DNA from: Bacillus_AB infantis_C
GTDB lineage: Bacteria; Bacillota; Bacilli; Bacillales; Cytobacillaceae
Reading direction: 5' to 3'
Length of the DNA: 64,000 nucleotides
NCBI RefSeq assembly: GCF_050107595.1
Contig: NZ_JBNILH010000003.1
Location: 434,001-498,000, forward strand
A program made the translations under genes and the position numbers. Below the pieces are notes generated by a model. It saw nothing but the letters and a program-made list of their open reading frames with translations. It had not been told where the DNA came from and ran no database searches. This document shows positions 1 through 7,526 of this stretch, piece after piece; positions within the stretch are counted from its first letter, which is position 1, and the number at the start of each line of letters is the position of its first letter.

Positions 1-808
1 TGATGATGGTTGTTGTCGTGAACATCGGTATCTTGAATACGCTCAGGTTCAGCAGCGGATCCTCTGAACGCAGCTGGCGCAGGCAGAACAGCGCCAGGAA
101 GGCCAGGCCAATTGCCATAAAGGTCAGCACCTCAGCACTTCCCCAGCCTTTATCCCCTGCATTGCTCAATCCAAACAGCAGCCCGCCGAAACCAATCGTG
201 GACAGCAGGACACTAGTGTAATCGAGCTTGGCTTTCGATGTTTCCGATACATTCACAAGGAACTTCAAAGACAGCAGGATGACGATCGCCACAAGCGGCA
301 GCATGCCGATGAAAATCCAGCGCCAGGAATATTGTTCAATAACAAAGCCCGCGATTGTCGGACCGATGGCCGGCGCAAAAATCATTGCCAGCCCGATGAA
401 GCCCATCGCTGCCCCGCGCCCTTCTTTCGGGTACACGACCAGGACAACCGTCATCAGGAGCGGCATGATAATTCCGGCCCCTGCCGCCTGAATCAAGCGC
501 CCGATTAAAAGGAATTCAAATCCCGGTGCAGCCGCACTGACTAGCGTTCCTGCAAACAGCAGAAGCATCGAGCTGAGAAACAGCTGCCGGGTGGTGAACC
601 TCTTCATCAAAAAGGCCGTCACTGGAACCAGTATCCCGTTCACCAGCATAAAGCCCGTGATCAGCCATTGAACCGTTGTCGGCCCAATATCAAACTCAGT
701 CATCAGATCAGGCAGAGCCACATTTAAGATCGTCTGGTTCAAGATGGATAAAAAAGACCCCAAAAGCATGACAGGTATAAGAATCTTTCGATTGATAGAC
801 TCATTCAT
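1..808 (-). CDS. MFS drug-efflux transporter, DHA2/EmrB type (3' end beyond the window)
   Basis: The N-terminal 269 residues of a major facilitator transporter can be read; the gene runs off the left edge. It begins MNESINRKILIPVMLLGS and has hydrophobic segments typical of the DHA2 (14-TM) proton antiporters, including NQTILNVALPDL in TM1 and GAGIIMPLLMTVVLVVYP around residues 115-135. The ATG at 808 follows a purine-rich GGGGAAAGGG. The gene is divergent from a TetR-type regulator about 190 bp away, the usual arrangement for an inducible exporter of toxic compounds. The substrate cannot be told from sequence. Confidence 0.85.
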   Translation of the reverse strand, partial: MNESINRKILIPVMLLGSFLSILNQTILNVALPDLMTEFDIGPTTVQWLITGFMLVNGILVPVTAFLMKRFTTRQLFLSSMLLLFAGTLVSAAAPGFEFLLIGRLIQAAGAGIIMPLLMTVVLVVYPKEGRGAAMGFIGLAMIFAPAIGPTIAGFVIEQYSWRWIFIGMLPLVAIVILLSLKFLVNVSETSKAKLDYTSVLLSTIGFGGLLFGLSNAGDKGWGSAEVLTFMAIGLAFLALFCLRQLRSEDPLLNLSVFKIPMFTTTTII

Positions 809-830
809 TTTTAAAAACCCTTTCCCCTAT

Positions 831-859
831 AATTAATTGACGTTATGTTAATTAATTGA
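831..859. promoter_or_regulatory. AT-rich direct repeat between efflux gene and TetR gene, possible operator
   Basis: AATTAATTGA occurs at 831-840 and again at 850-859, a 19-bp offset, in the short gap between the divergent transporter and regulator genes. TetR proteins usually bind such intergenic repeats and repress both directions. The assignment is positional only. Confidence 0.3.
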
Positions 860-995
860 TATGTTGTTAATAAAGTAGATGCTAACATGCGAAAAGGTAA
901 AAATCCATTTACACTTTCCAGTAAAACGTAAACTAATCGGCATTTTTTGTTAATGTGTCAAAAAAGTCTAGGATTATAGTCAAAGGAGGGGCAAT

Positions 996-1565
996 ATGTC
1001 TAACCAGGAAAAGATAGATCCCCGGATTATGCGGACCAAGCGGATGTTCAAGGAAGCGCTCGTGTCCCTGCTTCTGGAAAATGGGGACCAAGGCAAATTA
1101 ACGGTCCAGAAGCTGGCCGACCGTGCCGAATTGAACCGGGCTACCTTTTATCTTCACTATCAGGATATCGAGGATCTCAAGGAACAGATGGTGACAGAGG
1201 TGCTTGCAGAACTGACAGAGACGATCCACCCTTTATTCGAAGAAAACATGGATAAAACAACACCCATCATCGTTTCTTTTTTAGAGCATTTCTATGAGCA
1301 TGCCGATCTCTTCAACGTAATGCTCGAAAGCAAGGACTTCCGCAGCAGGCTGTTCGACATCATCATCGAAATCATCTCCGCCCGGCGGGAAAGCAGAAAA
1401 GGAAAAAGGCGCAGCACGCAGGTCCCCATTGAAATCATCGCCTCCTCTACCTTTGGCATTATTTCCTGGTGGATACAAAAGGGAATGCCTTACACGCCGG
1501 GATATTTGGCAGAGCAGATTGATAAGGTGTTCAGGAGCGGGGGACACCATCATTCAGCGGATTAA
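996..1565 (+). CDS. TetR/AcrR-family transcriptional regulator
   Basis: A 189-residue protein with an N-terminal TetR helix-turn-helix. Residues about 10-60 hold the signature LTVQKLADRAELNRATFYLHYQDIE. The C-terminal ligand-binding part resembles the TetR_C domain seen in Dha-type regulators. The start has a strong AAAGGAGGGG ribosome binding site. It is divergent from the DHA2 efflux gene and most likely represses it until a toxic ligand binds. The ligand is unknown. Confidence 0.88.
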   Translation: MSNQEKIDPRIMRTKRMFKEALVSLLLENGDQGKLTVQKLADRAELNRATFYLHYQDIEDLKEQMVTEVLAELTETIHPLFEENMDKTTPIIVSFLEHFYEHADLFNVMLESKDFRSRLFDIIIEIISARRESRKGKRRSTQVPIEIIASSTFGIISWWIQKGMPYTPGYLAEQIDKVFRSGGHHHSAD

Positions 1566-1642
1566 GAGGAGAACTACTGTTAGGCACAGATTTTCCCTAC
1601 AGATAGTACGCTTTTGTTTTGGAGCAGATATACTATAAAACA

Positions 1643-1671
1643 AAATGCCCTGGCCATTACGGAGGGCATTT
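1643..1671 (-). terminator. Intrinsic terminator of the DUF3231 gene
   Basis: A perfect 9-bp stem (AAATGCCCT with AGGGCATTT) lies just past the stop of the minus-strand gene and is followed on that strand by TGTTTTA. It also lies at the end of the convergent TetR gene and may serve both. Confidence 0.65.
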
Positions 1672-1675
1672 CAAG

Positions 1676-2680
1676 TTATTTTTGCTTGGCAATTTCTGCT
1701 CGATTCGGTGCAAGAGGAGGCTGTTCCAGCCATTTATTTTTTACCATGATATCAAACCAGTTTTTTGTCACTAGAAGATTCTGCAGGATAGTTGCTTCGT
1801 ATGTAGTGACCAGGTCGGTTCTCATCGAGGATGCGAGGCCGGCACCATGATAATTTTGTGCGGCTTGAAATAAGAAACCCATGTGATACATGATGAGCTT
1901 ATCGGAAAATGGCGAGTCGGTTGACAGGGTAACTTCTGTTTCCCATGACTTTGGAACTGGCAGATTATCTGCCTGCATAATTTTGGCTAGTTCCTTTATT
2001 TGTCCATCAGCGGTATTCTGAGAGCTGGTCAAAAACTTCCTGACCTCTTTAGATTGGGCAATCTGACTAAAGGCAATAGATAGAGTTTTTGCCATGACAC
2101 TTTTTTTCAGATTTAAAGAAATACTGATGATTTCCGGCGCTGAAAGTGTTCTGCCTTTGCCAAAATATCCGTCCTTGAAATCCTTATCGACAATGAACTG
2201 AGGCTGTTCGTACGCATAATACAGCGGGTCTCTTTGAAAAAGCCCTTTTTCAAGCAATAACTCAACCGTCTGATGATACATTTTTTTAGCATCATTATCG
2301 CATGAATCATAAAACTCCCTTAGATCTTTCCGAACCGATATGCCCAATGATGTGCTATGCCCCAGCAAGCCATGTATGGTCATGATGTTTAGATAATTCA
2401 GGCAAAATGTATCTGTGAACAATCTCTTTTTTCCTGGAAACAAGTCAGTTTCGTTGAATCCGATCGGAACAGGAAAACCCTCATTCTGAATAAACGTCTT
2501 TATTTGCGCTTTCTGCCGTTCGAATATCATGATTGCTTCGTTAAAAGTGCTTTTGATTTCTTCATCCTCAATAATGGAGTACATATATCTATTAACGATA
2601 TCCACTGCTGTTCCGTTTATGTACTCTCCCCATAAGGACCCGATTTCAGAAGATGTCAGTTTGAAATTTTCCTTATCCAT
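1676..2680 (-). CDS. DUF3231 family protein
   Basis: A soluble, helix-rich protein of 334 residues with two similar halves, as in DUF3231 proteins, which carry tandem ferritin-like four-helix bundles and are common in spore-forming Bacillaceae. Family members turn up in spore and stress gene sets, but no biochemical role is established. I chose the ATG at 2680 because GGAGG sits nine bases upstream; an in-frame TTG at 2686 is too close to it. The gene stands alone, with its own terminator. Confidence 0.75.
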   Translation of the reverse strand: MDKENFKLTSSEIGSLWGEYINGTAVDIVNRYMYSIIEDEEIKSTFNEAIMIFERQKAQIKTFIQNEGFPVPIGFNETDLFPGKKRLFTDTFCLNYLNIMTIHGLLGHSTSLGISVRKDLREFYDSCDNDAKKMYHQTVELLLEKGLFQRDPLYYAYEQPQFIVDKDFKDGYFGKGRTLSAPEIISISLNLKKSVMAKTLSIAFSQIAQSKEVRKFLTSSQNTADGQIKELAKIMQADNLPVPKSWETEVTLSTDSPFSDKLIMYHMGFLFQAAQNYHGAGLASSMRTDLVTTYEATILQNLLVTKNWFDIMVKNKWLEQPPLAPNRAEIAKQK

Positions 2681-2760
2681 ATCCAATCACCTCCCAAATA
2701 TTATGTCCATTTGTTAGAAAGTCATCATATTTTAGGTGTGAATTTTTAATGCAAAAATAA

Positions 2761-2786
2761 AGCAAGACCGATTCAACGGTCTTGCT
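2761..2786 (-). terminator. Intrinsic terminator of the STAS-domain gene
   Basis: A perfect 10-bp stem (AGCAAGACCG with CGGTCTTGCT) and a six-base loop, followed on the minus strand by TTTATTTTTG. It lies directly after the stop of the RsbR-like gene. Confidence 0.85.
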
Positions 2787-2793
2787 GGTCAGA

Positions 2794-3618
2794 TTATTTC
2801 AGATATGCCTTCAACGTCTCTTGAAGCGTGCCCTTTGTTTCAGCATCCTTTTCAAAGCGGATGCCGGCACGGACCATCTTTTTGACAAGATCCGGCCTCA
2901 GCCCGGTGAGGATGGCCTTGGAACCCATCATGCCCACTCCAGCCAGAACCTTTTCAAAATCATCCATAACATCCTTCTCCATCATGGCAATGCCTGACAG
3001 ATCTATAACAAGGGTCTGGATCCTTGTGGCTGCAATTTCATTTAAAACCTTCTCTTCTATTATTTCAACTCTATAGGTATCCATTGAGCCAATCAGAGGA
3101 AGGACGGAAACCGTTTCACTGACCGGAATGATAGGTACAGATAGATGTTCTACCATTTCCCTCTGCTTAAGAAGCATCGTATCTTTATATTTGGAGTAGC
3201 TTAAGAAGAAATTGTTAAGGAACTGGTCAATCTGGTCATTCACCGCTTTTTCCAGTTCAAAAAAATCTGAAGCCGGGATCTCTTTATCTCTTTCCTCATT
3301 AAGGCTGCCGATTATCTGCCATGTCGTTCTTCTTATGGCCTGAACCCATTCCAGTTTCAAAGAAAGAGTTAAAGAATGCCCTGCCCAGGCAACCCCTTCT
3401 TCCTGAGCAAATGCAATGAGGTCACTTTCATTGTCATCAACAATAAAGTAAATTAATTTCCTCGCATTTTTTAAAAGGTCAATATTCCCCTTGTTCAAAA
3501 TCTCATTAATCTTCCCCGAAACATTCACTGCTTCAGACAACAGCTTGTTCTCGAATTCTTCCCCATGGTTATTAATAAATTGTATTAACTCATCCTTCAA
3601 GATTCGTTTGATACTCAT
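2794..3618 (-). CDS. RsbR-like stressosome protein (RsbT co-antagonist paralogue) with STAS domain
   Basis: A 274-residue protein with a variable helical N-terminal part (about 1-150, like the non-heme globin-like sensor half of RsbRD-type proteins) and a C-terminal STAS domain (about 160-270). The STAS part shows LVIDLSGIAMMEKDVMDD and ILTGLRPDLVKKMV, the RsbR-family layout. RsbR paralogues build the stressosome that senses stress and releases RsbT to activate sigma-B. In the DLSG motif a serine stands where RsbR usually has the phosphorylatable threonine. No rsbS, rsbT or rsbU gene is nearby, so it would act in trans. The ATG at 3618 has GGGGGA upstream. Confidence 0.8.
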   Translation of the reverse strand: MSIKRILKDELIQFINNHGEEFENKLLSEAVNVSGKINEILNKGNIDLLKNARKLIYFIVDDNESDLIAFAQEEGVAWAGHSLTLSLKLEWVQAIRRTTWQIIGSLNEERDKEIPASDFFELEKAVNDQIDQFLNNFFLSYSKYKDTMLLKQREMVEHLSVPIIPVSETVSVLPLIGSMDTYRVEIIEEKVLNEIAATRIQTLVIDLSGIAMMEKDVMDDFEKVLAGVGMMGSKAILTGLRPDLVKKMVRAGIRFEKDAETKGTLQETLKAYLK

Positions 3619-3708
3619 TACTACATCCCCCTACTATGTCTTATGAATAAAAAACATTTACTTATACCCGGTTATTATATCAGTTAAACTATATTTTTAT
3701 TTTTTTTT

Positions 3709-3735
3709 GAGCCAGGGGGACAGGTCCCTTGGCCC
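3709..3735. repeat. Terminator-like dispersed palindromic repeat, copy 1
   Basis: A partly palindromic element built around GGGACAGGTCCC and the arms GAGCCAG and TTGGCCC. Related copies lie at 4218, 4502, 5270, 7468 and 44337. This copy is in the gap between the STAS gene and the broken glyoxalase gene. Confidence 0.7.
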
Positions 3736-3828
3736 AGCCGGGAATGAGTTCTTTTAAAGAGTGAAGAAGGATATTCTCTTCATAAACAGAACCTACTATG
3801 TGACCGTTATTTTACTAGGAGGGTTCAT

Positions 3829-4201
3829 ATGAAACTTGGGGCATTTTCTGTTAGTTTAAACGTGAAAGACATCAGAATCTCAAAAGCTTTTTATGAAAAA
3901 TTAGGATTCCAGGCTCTTGGGGGCGATACCGCTCAGAATTGGATCATCATGAAAAAATGAAAGCTGTGTGATCGGATTATTTCAAGGCATATTCGATAAA
4001 AATATTCTGACCTTCAATCCAGGCTGGGATCAGAATGCAGAAAACACCGATTCATTTACAGACGTACGTGAACTCCAAAAGCAACTGAAAGAAAATGGAA
4101 TCCACATCCTGTCTGAAGCAGATGAAGCTGGCGAAGGCCCGGCGCACATAACCATTGAAGACCCTGATGGGAACCCTCTCCTGATTGATCAGCATAGATG
4201 A
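3829..4201 (+). pseudogene. Glyoxalase/bleomycin-resistance-like protein, frameshifted
   Basis: The gene begins MKLGAFSVSLNVKDIRISKA with AGGAGGG upstream, reads about 43 codons and stops at a TGA. The rest (from VIGLFQGIFDKN to EDPDGNPLLIDQHR) continues in another frame to 4201. Both parts together give a complete VOC-superfamily protein of about 124 residues. The shift falls in a run of six A at 3952-3957; five A would restore one open frame. This is either a recent mutation, slippage at the A-run, or a base-calling error. VOC proteins of this type are usually metal-binding lyases or resistance proteins; the substrate is unknown. Confidence 0.8.
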
Positions 4202-4217
4202 TCGTGCCAAGGAGAGA

Positions 4218-4258
4218 GAGCCAGGGGGAGAGCCAGGGGGACAGACCCCTTGGCCCAA
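4218..4258. repeat. Terminator-like dispersed palindromic repeat, copy 2 (5' arm duplicated)
   Basis: The arm GAGCCAGGGGGA occurs twice in a row, followed by CAGACCCCTTGGCCCA. It lies 16 bp after the stop of the broken glyoxalase gene. The doubled arm looks like slippage or a partial duplication. Confidence 0.7.
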
Positions 4259-4344
4259 CTTGTAGTTAAATTACACGAAAAGGCCGGCCAATTATCTCAT
4301 GAAGCTGGCTGAAACAGGGCAAGTAGCCGAGTTGGTAGAATCTA

Positions 4345-4460
4345 GCCTTCAATTAATTGAATTATGGCTTGAAATAATCGAAAAATGGCTTCAATTAATT
4401 AAAATATCGGCCGGATTGATTAAAAAACCCGGCCAATTGATTTAGTTGAGGCCAATATGG
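4345..4460. repeat. Degenerate array with about 21-bp period (GGC plus AT-rich spacer)
   Basis: GGC or GCC marks recur at 4345, 4366, 4387, 4409, 4431 and 4451, each followed by TTCAATTAATT-like AT-rich spacers. Spacing is 20-22 bp, about two DNA turns. No coding pattern is seen. It is directly followed by repeat copy 3 and a second array of the same period. Confidence 0.6.
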
Positions 4461-4501
4461 AAACTTCTTCTCATGACCTTTCTAATCCTTACCGCAAATA
4501 T

Positions 4502-4527
4502 GGCCGGGGGGACCTGTCCCCCTGGCC
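4502..4527. repeat. Terminator-like dispersed palindromic repeat, copy 3
   Basis: GGCCGGGGGGACC and TGTCCCCCTGGCC form a near-perfect palindrome separating the two short-period arrays. Confidence 0.7.
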
Positions 4528-4528
4528 T

Positions 4529-4647
4529 ATATTTGCGACTTTCCCGGAATATTTGCAAATTTTTTGATATATTTGCGAGTTTTTCAATTTATTTGCGACT
4601 TTCCAATTTTATTTGCGAGTTCTGGAATATATTTGCGACTCTCCCTT
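4529..4647. repeat. Six tandem copies of a 20-bp ATTTGCG unit
   Basis: ATTTGCG (once ATTTGCA) begins at 4531, 4551, 4571, 4591, 4611 and 4631, exactly 20 bp apart. The following bases vary around A/GTTTTCC. The array abuts the truncated 3' end of the EamA pseudogene. The phase is strict while half of each unit drifts, so selection or copying acts on the core. Confidence 0.85.
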
Positions 4648-4667
4648 GTTAAGGTCATATAAAACCC

Positions 4668-5251
4668 CTAGCTAGCCCATCCGACAATGACCAGTGAATC
4701 GTATTCCTTAAGCAATGGGAAGGCATATAGCGTATACAATGCCAAAGTTGCCCCGGACAGAACTACCCATATGATCGCTGGCATCGGCACAGATAGTTGC
4801 GAGATGGAGCCGTTCGTCAGCAGGAAGAAGCTTCCGAATAACTCCAAATTTATGGTCAGCAAGTCTCTCCGTGTCAGCACCATTTGTTTGCGGAGGACCA
4901 GATATAAGATGATCATCACAGGAGCCAAGTACTGCAGCAGTGTTGCCACCGCAGCATTTCCATGCTCAATCGAAGCCATATAGGTGTATTGGACAGCAAG
5001 CATTCCGAGCAGCCCAAAAATAATCAAACGAATAGCTGAGCTCTTCGTTTTCCACACACCAAGAATTTGGGCACGATCTTTTGCAAAGTACTGGACAGCC
5101 AATAGCAAAACCCCTGCAATGAGCAGCCAGACGGTCCCAGCCAATCCACATCAACCTGAAAATCCTGAAAAAGCTTCTTGGCCGCTGTACCGCCAATCCC
5201 CCAGAACATAGCGCCCGTTATAACAAGAATGATACCCTTACGCCTGTCCAT
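4668..5251 (-). pseudogene. EamA-family (DMT) transporter, frameshifted and truncated
   Basis: The start MDRRKGIILVITGAMFWG at 5251 has GGTGGAG upstream and matches the first helix of EamA/RhaT exporters. The frame is lost near 5135-5147, within VDVDWL...GTVWLLIAG. It then continues through helices such as LGMLAVQYTYMASIEHGNAA to VGWAS and a TAG at 4668. EamA transporters have about 300 residues and ten helices, so roughly the last third is missing. The break lies just beside the 20-bp repeat array. It cannot make a complete transporter. Confidence 0.85.
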
Positions 5252-5269
5252 AATTGATTCTCCACCTTT

Positions 5270-5292
5270 CAGGGACCTGTCCCCTCGGCCCG
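5270..5292. repeat. Terminator-like dispersed palindromic repeat, copy 4
   Basis: AGGGACCTGTCCC and CTCGGCC, an incomplete copy, lies between the stop of the acetyltransferase gene at 5297 and the start of the EamA pseudogene. Confidence 0.6.
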
Positions 5293-5296
5293 CCAC

Positions 5297-5731
5297 CTAA
5301 TAACCCAGCTTAAAAACAATCTCCCCATCAATCACCCGGCCATCGGCCTCAAATCCAAGCTTTTCATACAATTCCTTCGCCCGGTCATTCTCCGGCTCGA
5401 AGCTCAAGTAGATAACCTGGTGGTCCTTATCTTCCTTGATCTGTTCAATCAGCTTCTCCATTGCAGCTTTCCCATAGCCTTTGGACTGATATTTGGCATC
5501 AATCATCAGGCGGTAGATCCAATATTCCTTATCGTCGAAATCCATGCAGTACATTGTAAATCCAACCAGCTCTTCCTCATGGTAGATTGCCAGGCACTGA
5601 CACTCTGGATAGGCCTTTGCCTGGGCAAGCGAGAACAGATTCGTCGCCACAAATGATTTTTGCTCTTCTCCTACCTTTAGATCAATCACATCAAAAAAGT
5701 TATGTCTGTCTACTTCTTTTAAATGAATCAT
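5297..5731 (-). CDS. GNAT N-acetyltransferase, BltD/spermine-acetyltransferase-like
   Basis: A GNAT protein of about 144 residues starting MIHLKEVDRHNFFDVIDLKV. The acetyl-CoA loop is visible as YQSKGYGKAAMEKL, followed by LSFEPENDRAKELYEKLGFE, the late GNAT strands. The overall layout is like spermine/spermidine acetyltransferase BltD, but the substrate is not proven. Two ATG codons (5734, 5731) follow a run of six G. The second is better spaced. The neighbouring gene is another GNAT protein, 16 bp upstream on the same strand, so the two may be cotranscribed. Confidence 0.82.
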   Translation of the reverse strand: MIHLKEVDRHNFFDVIDLKVGEEQKSFVATNLFSLAQAKAYPECQCLAIYHEEELVGFTMYCMDFDDKEYWIYRLMIDAKYQSKGYGKAAMEKLIEQIKEDKDHQVIYLSFEPENDRAKELYEKLGFEADGRVIDGEIVFKLGY

Positions 5732-5747
5732 CATATCCCCCCTGCAT

Positions 5748-6230
5748 CTATGTATTTTGCTTCGTACTACTGACAAATTTCTGGATGACCCGCTTATGCT
5801 CATCCTCCCGCTCTGTGAAATCGCCGCCTGTATATTCTTTTACCACACTTCGCCAAAAGCTTTGGGCAGGCTTATTCTTCTCAATCTGGAAAATCTCCCA
5901 GCTGCCTTTATGCAGCCCGAAAATCTCCTTCGCCACCTGCTTCCCAAGCCCTCCCCGGCGGTATTTTTTCATTATAAAAAACTCAGTGATGGAAAAAGAC
6001 CCGTTGTCTCCCGCCACCAGCACAAACCCGGCATAGCGTTCGGCCAGCCTGATCACATACGGGAAATGGTCTTCTTCCGTCCAATAGTCGCTCAACGGAT
6101 AATCTCTGAATCTCCCATCTTCCTCAACATGCGCATCGATGAACTCGGAAAAGTCATAAATATAGAACTGCAATAAATTCTGGAGCGCTTCCTTATGCTC
6201 TTCTCCTGCTTTGATGATTTCGTATTCCAT
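5748..6230 (-). CDS. GNAT-family N-acetyltransferase
   Basis: A 160-residue protein starting MEYEIIKAGEEHKEALQNLL. The acetyl-CoA binding motif is YRRGGLGKQVAKEIF (about 95-110), followed by WEIFQIEKNKPAQSFWRSVV, the typical GNAT C-terminal strand. It resembles uncharacterised family members annotated only as GNAT. The ATG at 6230 has AGAGGGG upstream; the reading frame extends further 5' but overlaps a terminator there. The substrate is unknown. Confidence 0.8.
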   Translation of the reverse strand: MEYEIIKAGEEHKEALQNLLQFYIYDFSEFIDAHVEEDGRFRDYPLSDYWTEEDHFPYVIRLAERYAGFVLVAGDNGSFSITEFFIMKKYRRGGLGKQVAKEIFGLHKGSWEIFQIEKNKPAQSFWRSVVKEYTGGDFTEREDEHKRVIQKFVSSTKQNT

Positions 6231-6298
6231 CCCTGCACCCCTCTGACCAACATCTTCTGTATATTCACCGCCAAATAGTGAAAATCCTTCTATACAAA

Positions 6299-6333
6299 AA
6301 AGACAGCCGGGTGTGTAACACCTGGTTGTCTTT
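6299..6333 (-). terminator. Intrinsic terminator after the rhodanese remnant
   Basis: AAAGACAGCCGGGTGT pairs with ACACCTGGTTGTCTTT, leaving a short loop, and is followed on the minus strand by TTTTTTG. It lies right after the end of the rhodanese pseudogene and before the GNAT gene. Confidence 0.8.
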
Positions 6334-6340
6334 AGAGGGC

Positions 6341-6560
6341 TCATCTGCGCATATATTCAGCTCCAGTCGCTCATGCCGCCTTTTACATTCGTAATATGTT
6401 TAAGCCTGCCTTTTTCAGCAGTTTGCCTGCTTTATTGCTTCTCATCCCGCTCTGGCAGATACGACCACTTCTTTTTCTTTGTCCAGCCCGTTTGATTGGC
6501 CATGATTCTCATGCAGAGGGATATTTTTAAATTCCTTGATAGTAAATCCAAAATCCCGGA
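6341..6560 (-). pseudogene. Rhodanese-domain protein remnant, several frameshifts
   Basis: Pieces of a single-domain rhodanese read in different frames: EFKNIPLHENHGQ, then LDKEKEVVV, then CQSGMRSNKAGKLLKKAGL (which holds the catalytic-loop cysteine), then HITNVKGGMSDW, then GAEYMRR and a TGA at 6341. At least three shifts are needed to join them and the N-terminus is gone. Intact versions transfer sulfane sulfur. The neighbours DUF302 and CcdA often accompany such genes, and the CcdA copy here is broken too. Confidence 0.75.
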
Positions 6561-6586
6561 CAATAAAAGATTTTTCCCAATAAAAA

Positions 6587-6607
6587 AAAGGGCCATTACA
6601 GCCCTTT
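6587..6607 (-). terminator. Intrinsic terminator of the DUF302 gene
   Basis: AAAGGGC and GCCCTTT form a short stem, followed on the minus strand by a run of eight T. It lies about 50 bp past the DUF302 stop. Confidence 0.8.
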
Positions 6608-6654
6608 CCGATAGGTAATCAACAATCCGTAAACTAATTCATTTACTCTCGTTC

Positions 6655-7041
6655 TTATACGCTTTTATCCAGGCAGCCTCTCAGGCGCTGCTCAATATCT
6701 TCCGCCATTTCCTGCAGCGGCAATTGGTCCAGTATGCTGATCAGGGCTGTCGGCCGGGGAAGGCCGATTTTCGTTTGGCCCTCTTCTTTATACACAACAA
6801 TTTTGCAGGGCAGGAAGTATCCTGCAAGTTTAGTTTCTTTCAGTACCCGCTCTGCTTCTTTCGGATTGCATACCTCAAGGACGATGAACTCTTCATCCAG
6901 ATGGCATCCTTTTTCCTCGAGCTTCTCCTTGATATCAAATGTCCATAGAACCCCAAATTTCTCCTCTTTCAGGTTTTCCTCCAATGCAGTGACTGCATCC
7001 TGTATGGATTTGCGGGTGGTGACTGTGTAATGAAAATTCAT
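6655..7041 (-). CDS. DUF302 family protein
   Basis: A 128-residue protein starting MNFHYTVTTRKSIQDAVTALEENLK with the DUF302 landmarks FGVLWTFDIKEKLEEKG, FIVLEVCNPKEAERVL and LPCKIVVYKEEGQTKIGLPRPT. DUF302 domains are small alpha/beta folds of unknown function, often found near sulfur-transfer or thiol-redox genes. Here the remnants of a rhodanese gene and a ccdA gene flank it, which fits that association. AAAGGA precedes the start. No metal ligands can be assigned with confidence. Confidence 0.8.
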   Translation of the reverse strand: MNFHYTVTTRKSIQDAVTALEENLKEEKFGVLWTFDIKEKLEEKGCHLDEEFIVLEVCNPKEAERVLKETKLAGYFLPCKIVVYKEEGQTKIGLPRPTALISILDQLPLQEMAEDIEQRLRGCLDKSV

Positions 7042-7239
7042 CGGGCTTCATTCCTTTCAATTAATGAACTGTATATTGGCTTGTATTTGCCTACACCAGA
7101 ATACTTGCAGGGGTACTAAACTATGGACTTATTCTGCCCGTCCGGCAGTAAACTTCTTATCTTTTTCAAGACAAAAAGGACCCTTTTAACGAACACCTTA
7201 ACAGAGAGCATGGATACTGTAAGAAAGGAGTGAAAGAGT

Positions 7240-7467
7240 ATGGCTGATATTGGTATATGGTCGCTTTGACTGCGGGGATATTATCGTTTTTTTCTCCCTG
7301 TGTGTTTCCGCTTCTGCCCGCTTATGTCACACATTTGACTGGCGGGACAATTGACAATGCGAAAATGCAGGTCGAGCGCAAGCTTTTCGTCCGATCTTTC
7401 GGATTTATTATTGGCTTCAGCCTGATATTTATTACATTGGGAGCGTCTTACAGCCTGCGGGAAAAAA
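7240..7467 (+). pseudogene. ccdA: CcdA-type cytochrome c biogenesis protein, frameshifted and truncated
   Basis: AAAGGAG leads to MADIGIWSL and an early TGA. The protein resumes one frame over as VALTAGILSFFSPCVFPLLPAYVTHLTG, which is CcdA helix 1 with its conserved cysteine. It continues to FITLGASYSL and then runs into repeat copy 5 at 7468. Only the first two helices or so survive out of six. CcdA carries reducing equivalents across the membrane for cytochrome c maturation. This copy cannot work. Confidence 0.8.
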
Positions 7468-7523
7468 GCCAGGGGGACAGGTCCCTTGGCCCAAAATGGG
7501 CCAAGGGACCTGTCCCCCCGGCT
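7468..7523 (-). terminator. Long palindrome acting as terminator of the lysine ABC operon; full-length dispersed repeat, copy 5
   Basis: Two arms of about 26 bp with few mismatches (GCCAGGGGGACAGGTCCC, then TTGGCCCA, and the mirror copy) meet around a short AAA loop. On the minus strand it starts four bases after the ATP-binding gene's stop and ends in TTTTTT, a textbook terminator. It is also the longest member of the dispersed repeat family and marks the point where ccdA is cut off. Confidence 0.85.
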
Positions 7524-7526
7524 CTT

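Noticed and set aside
4446..4652. A 68-residue plus-strand gene
   Set aside because: It is formed by the 20-bp array and a palindromic repeat; the repeated ICEFW/ICKFF-like peptide follows the DNA period.
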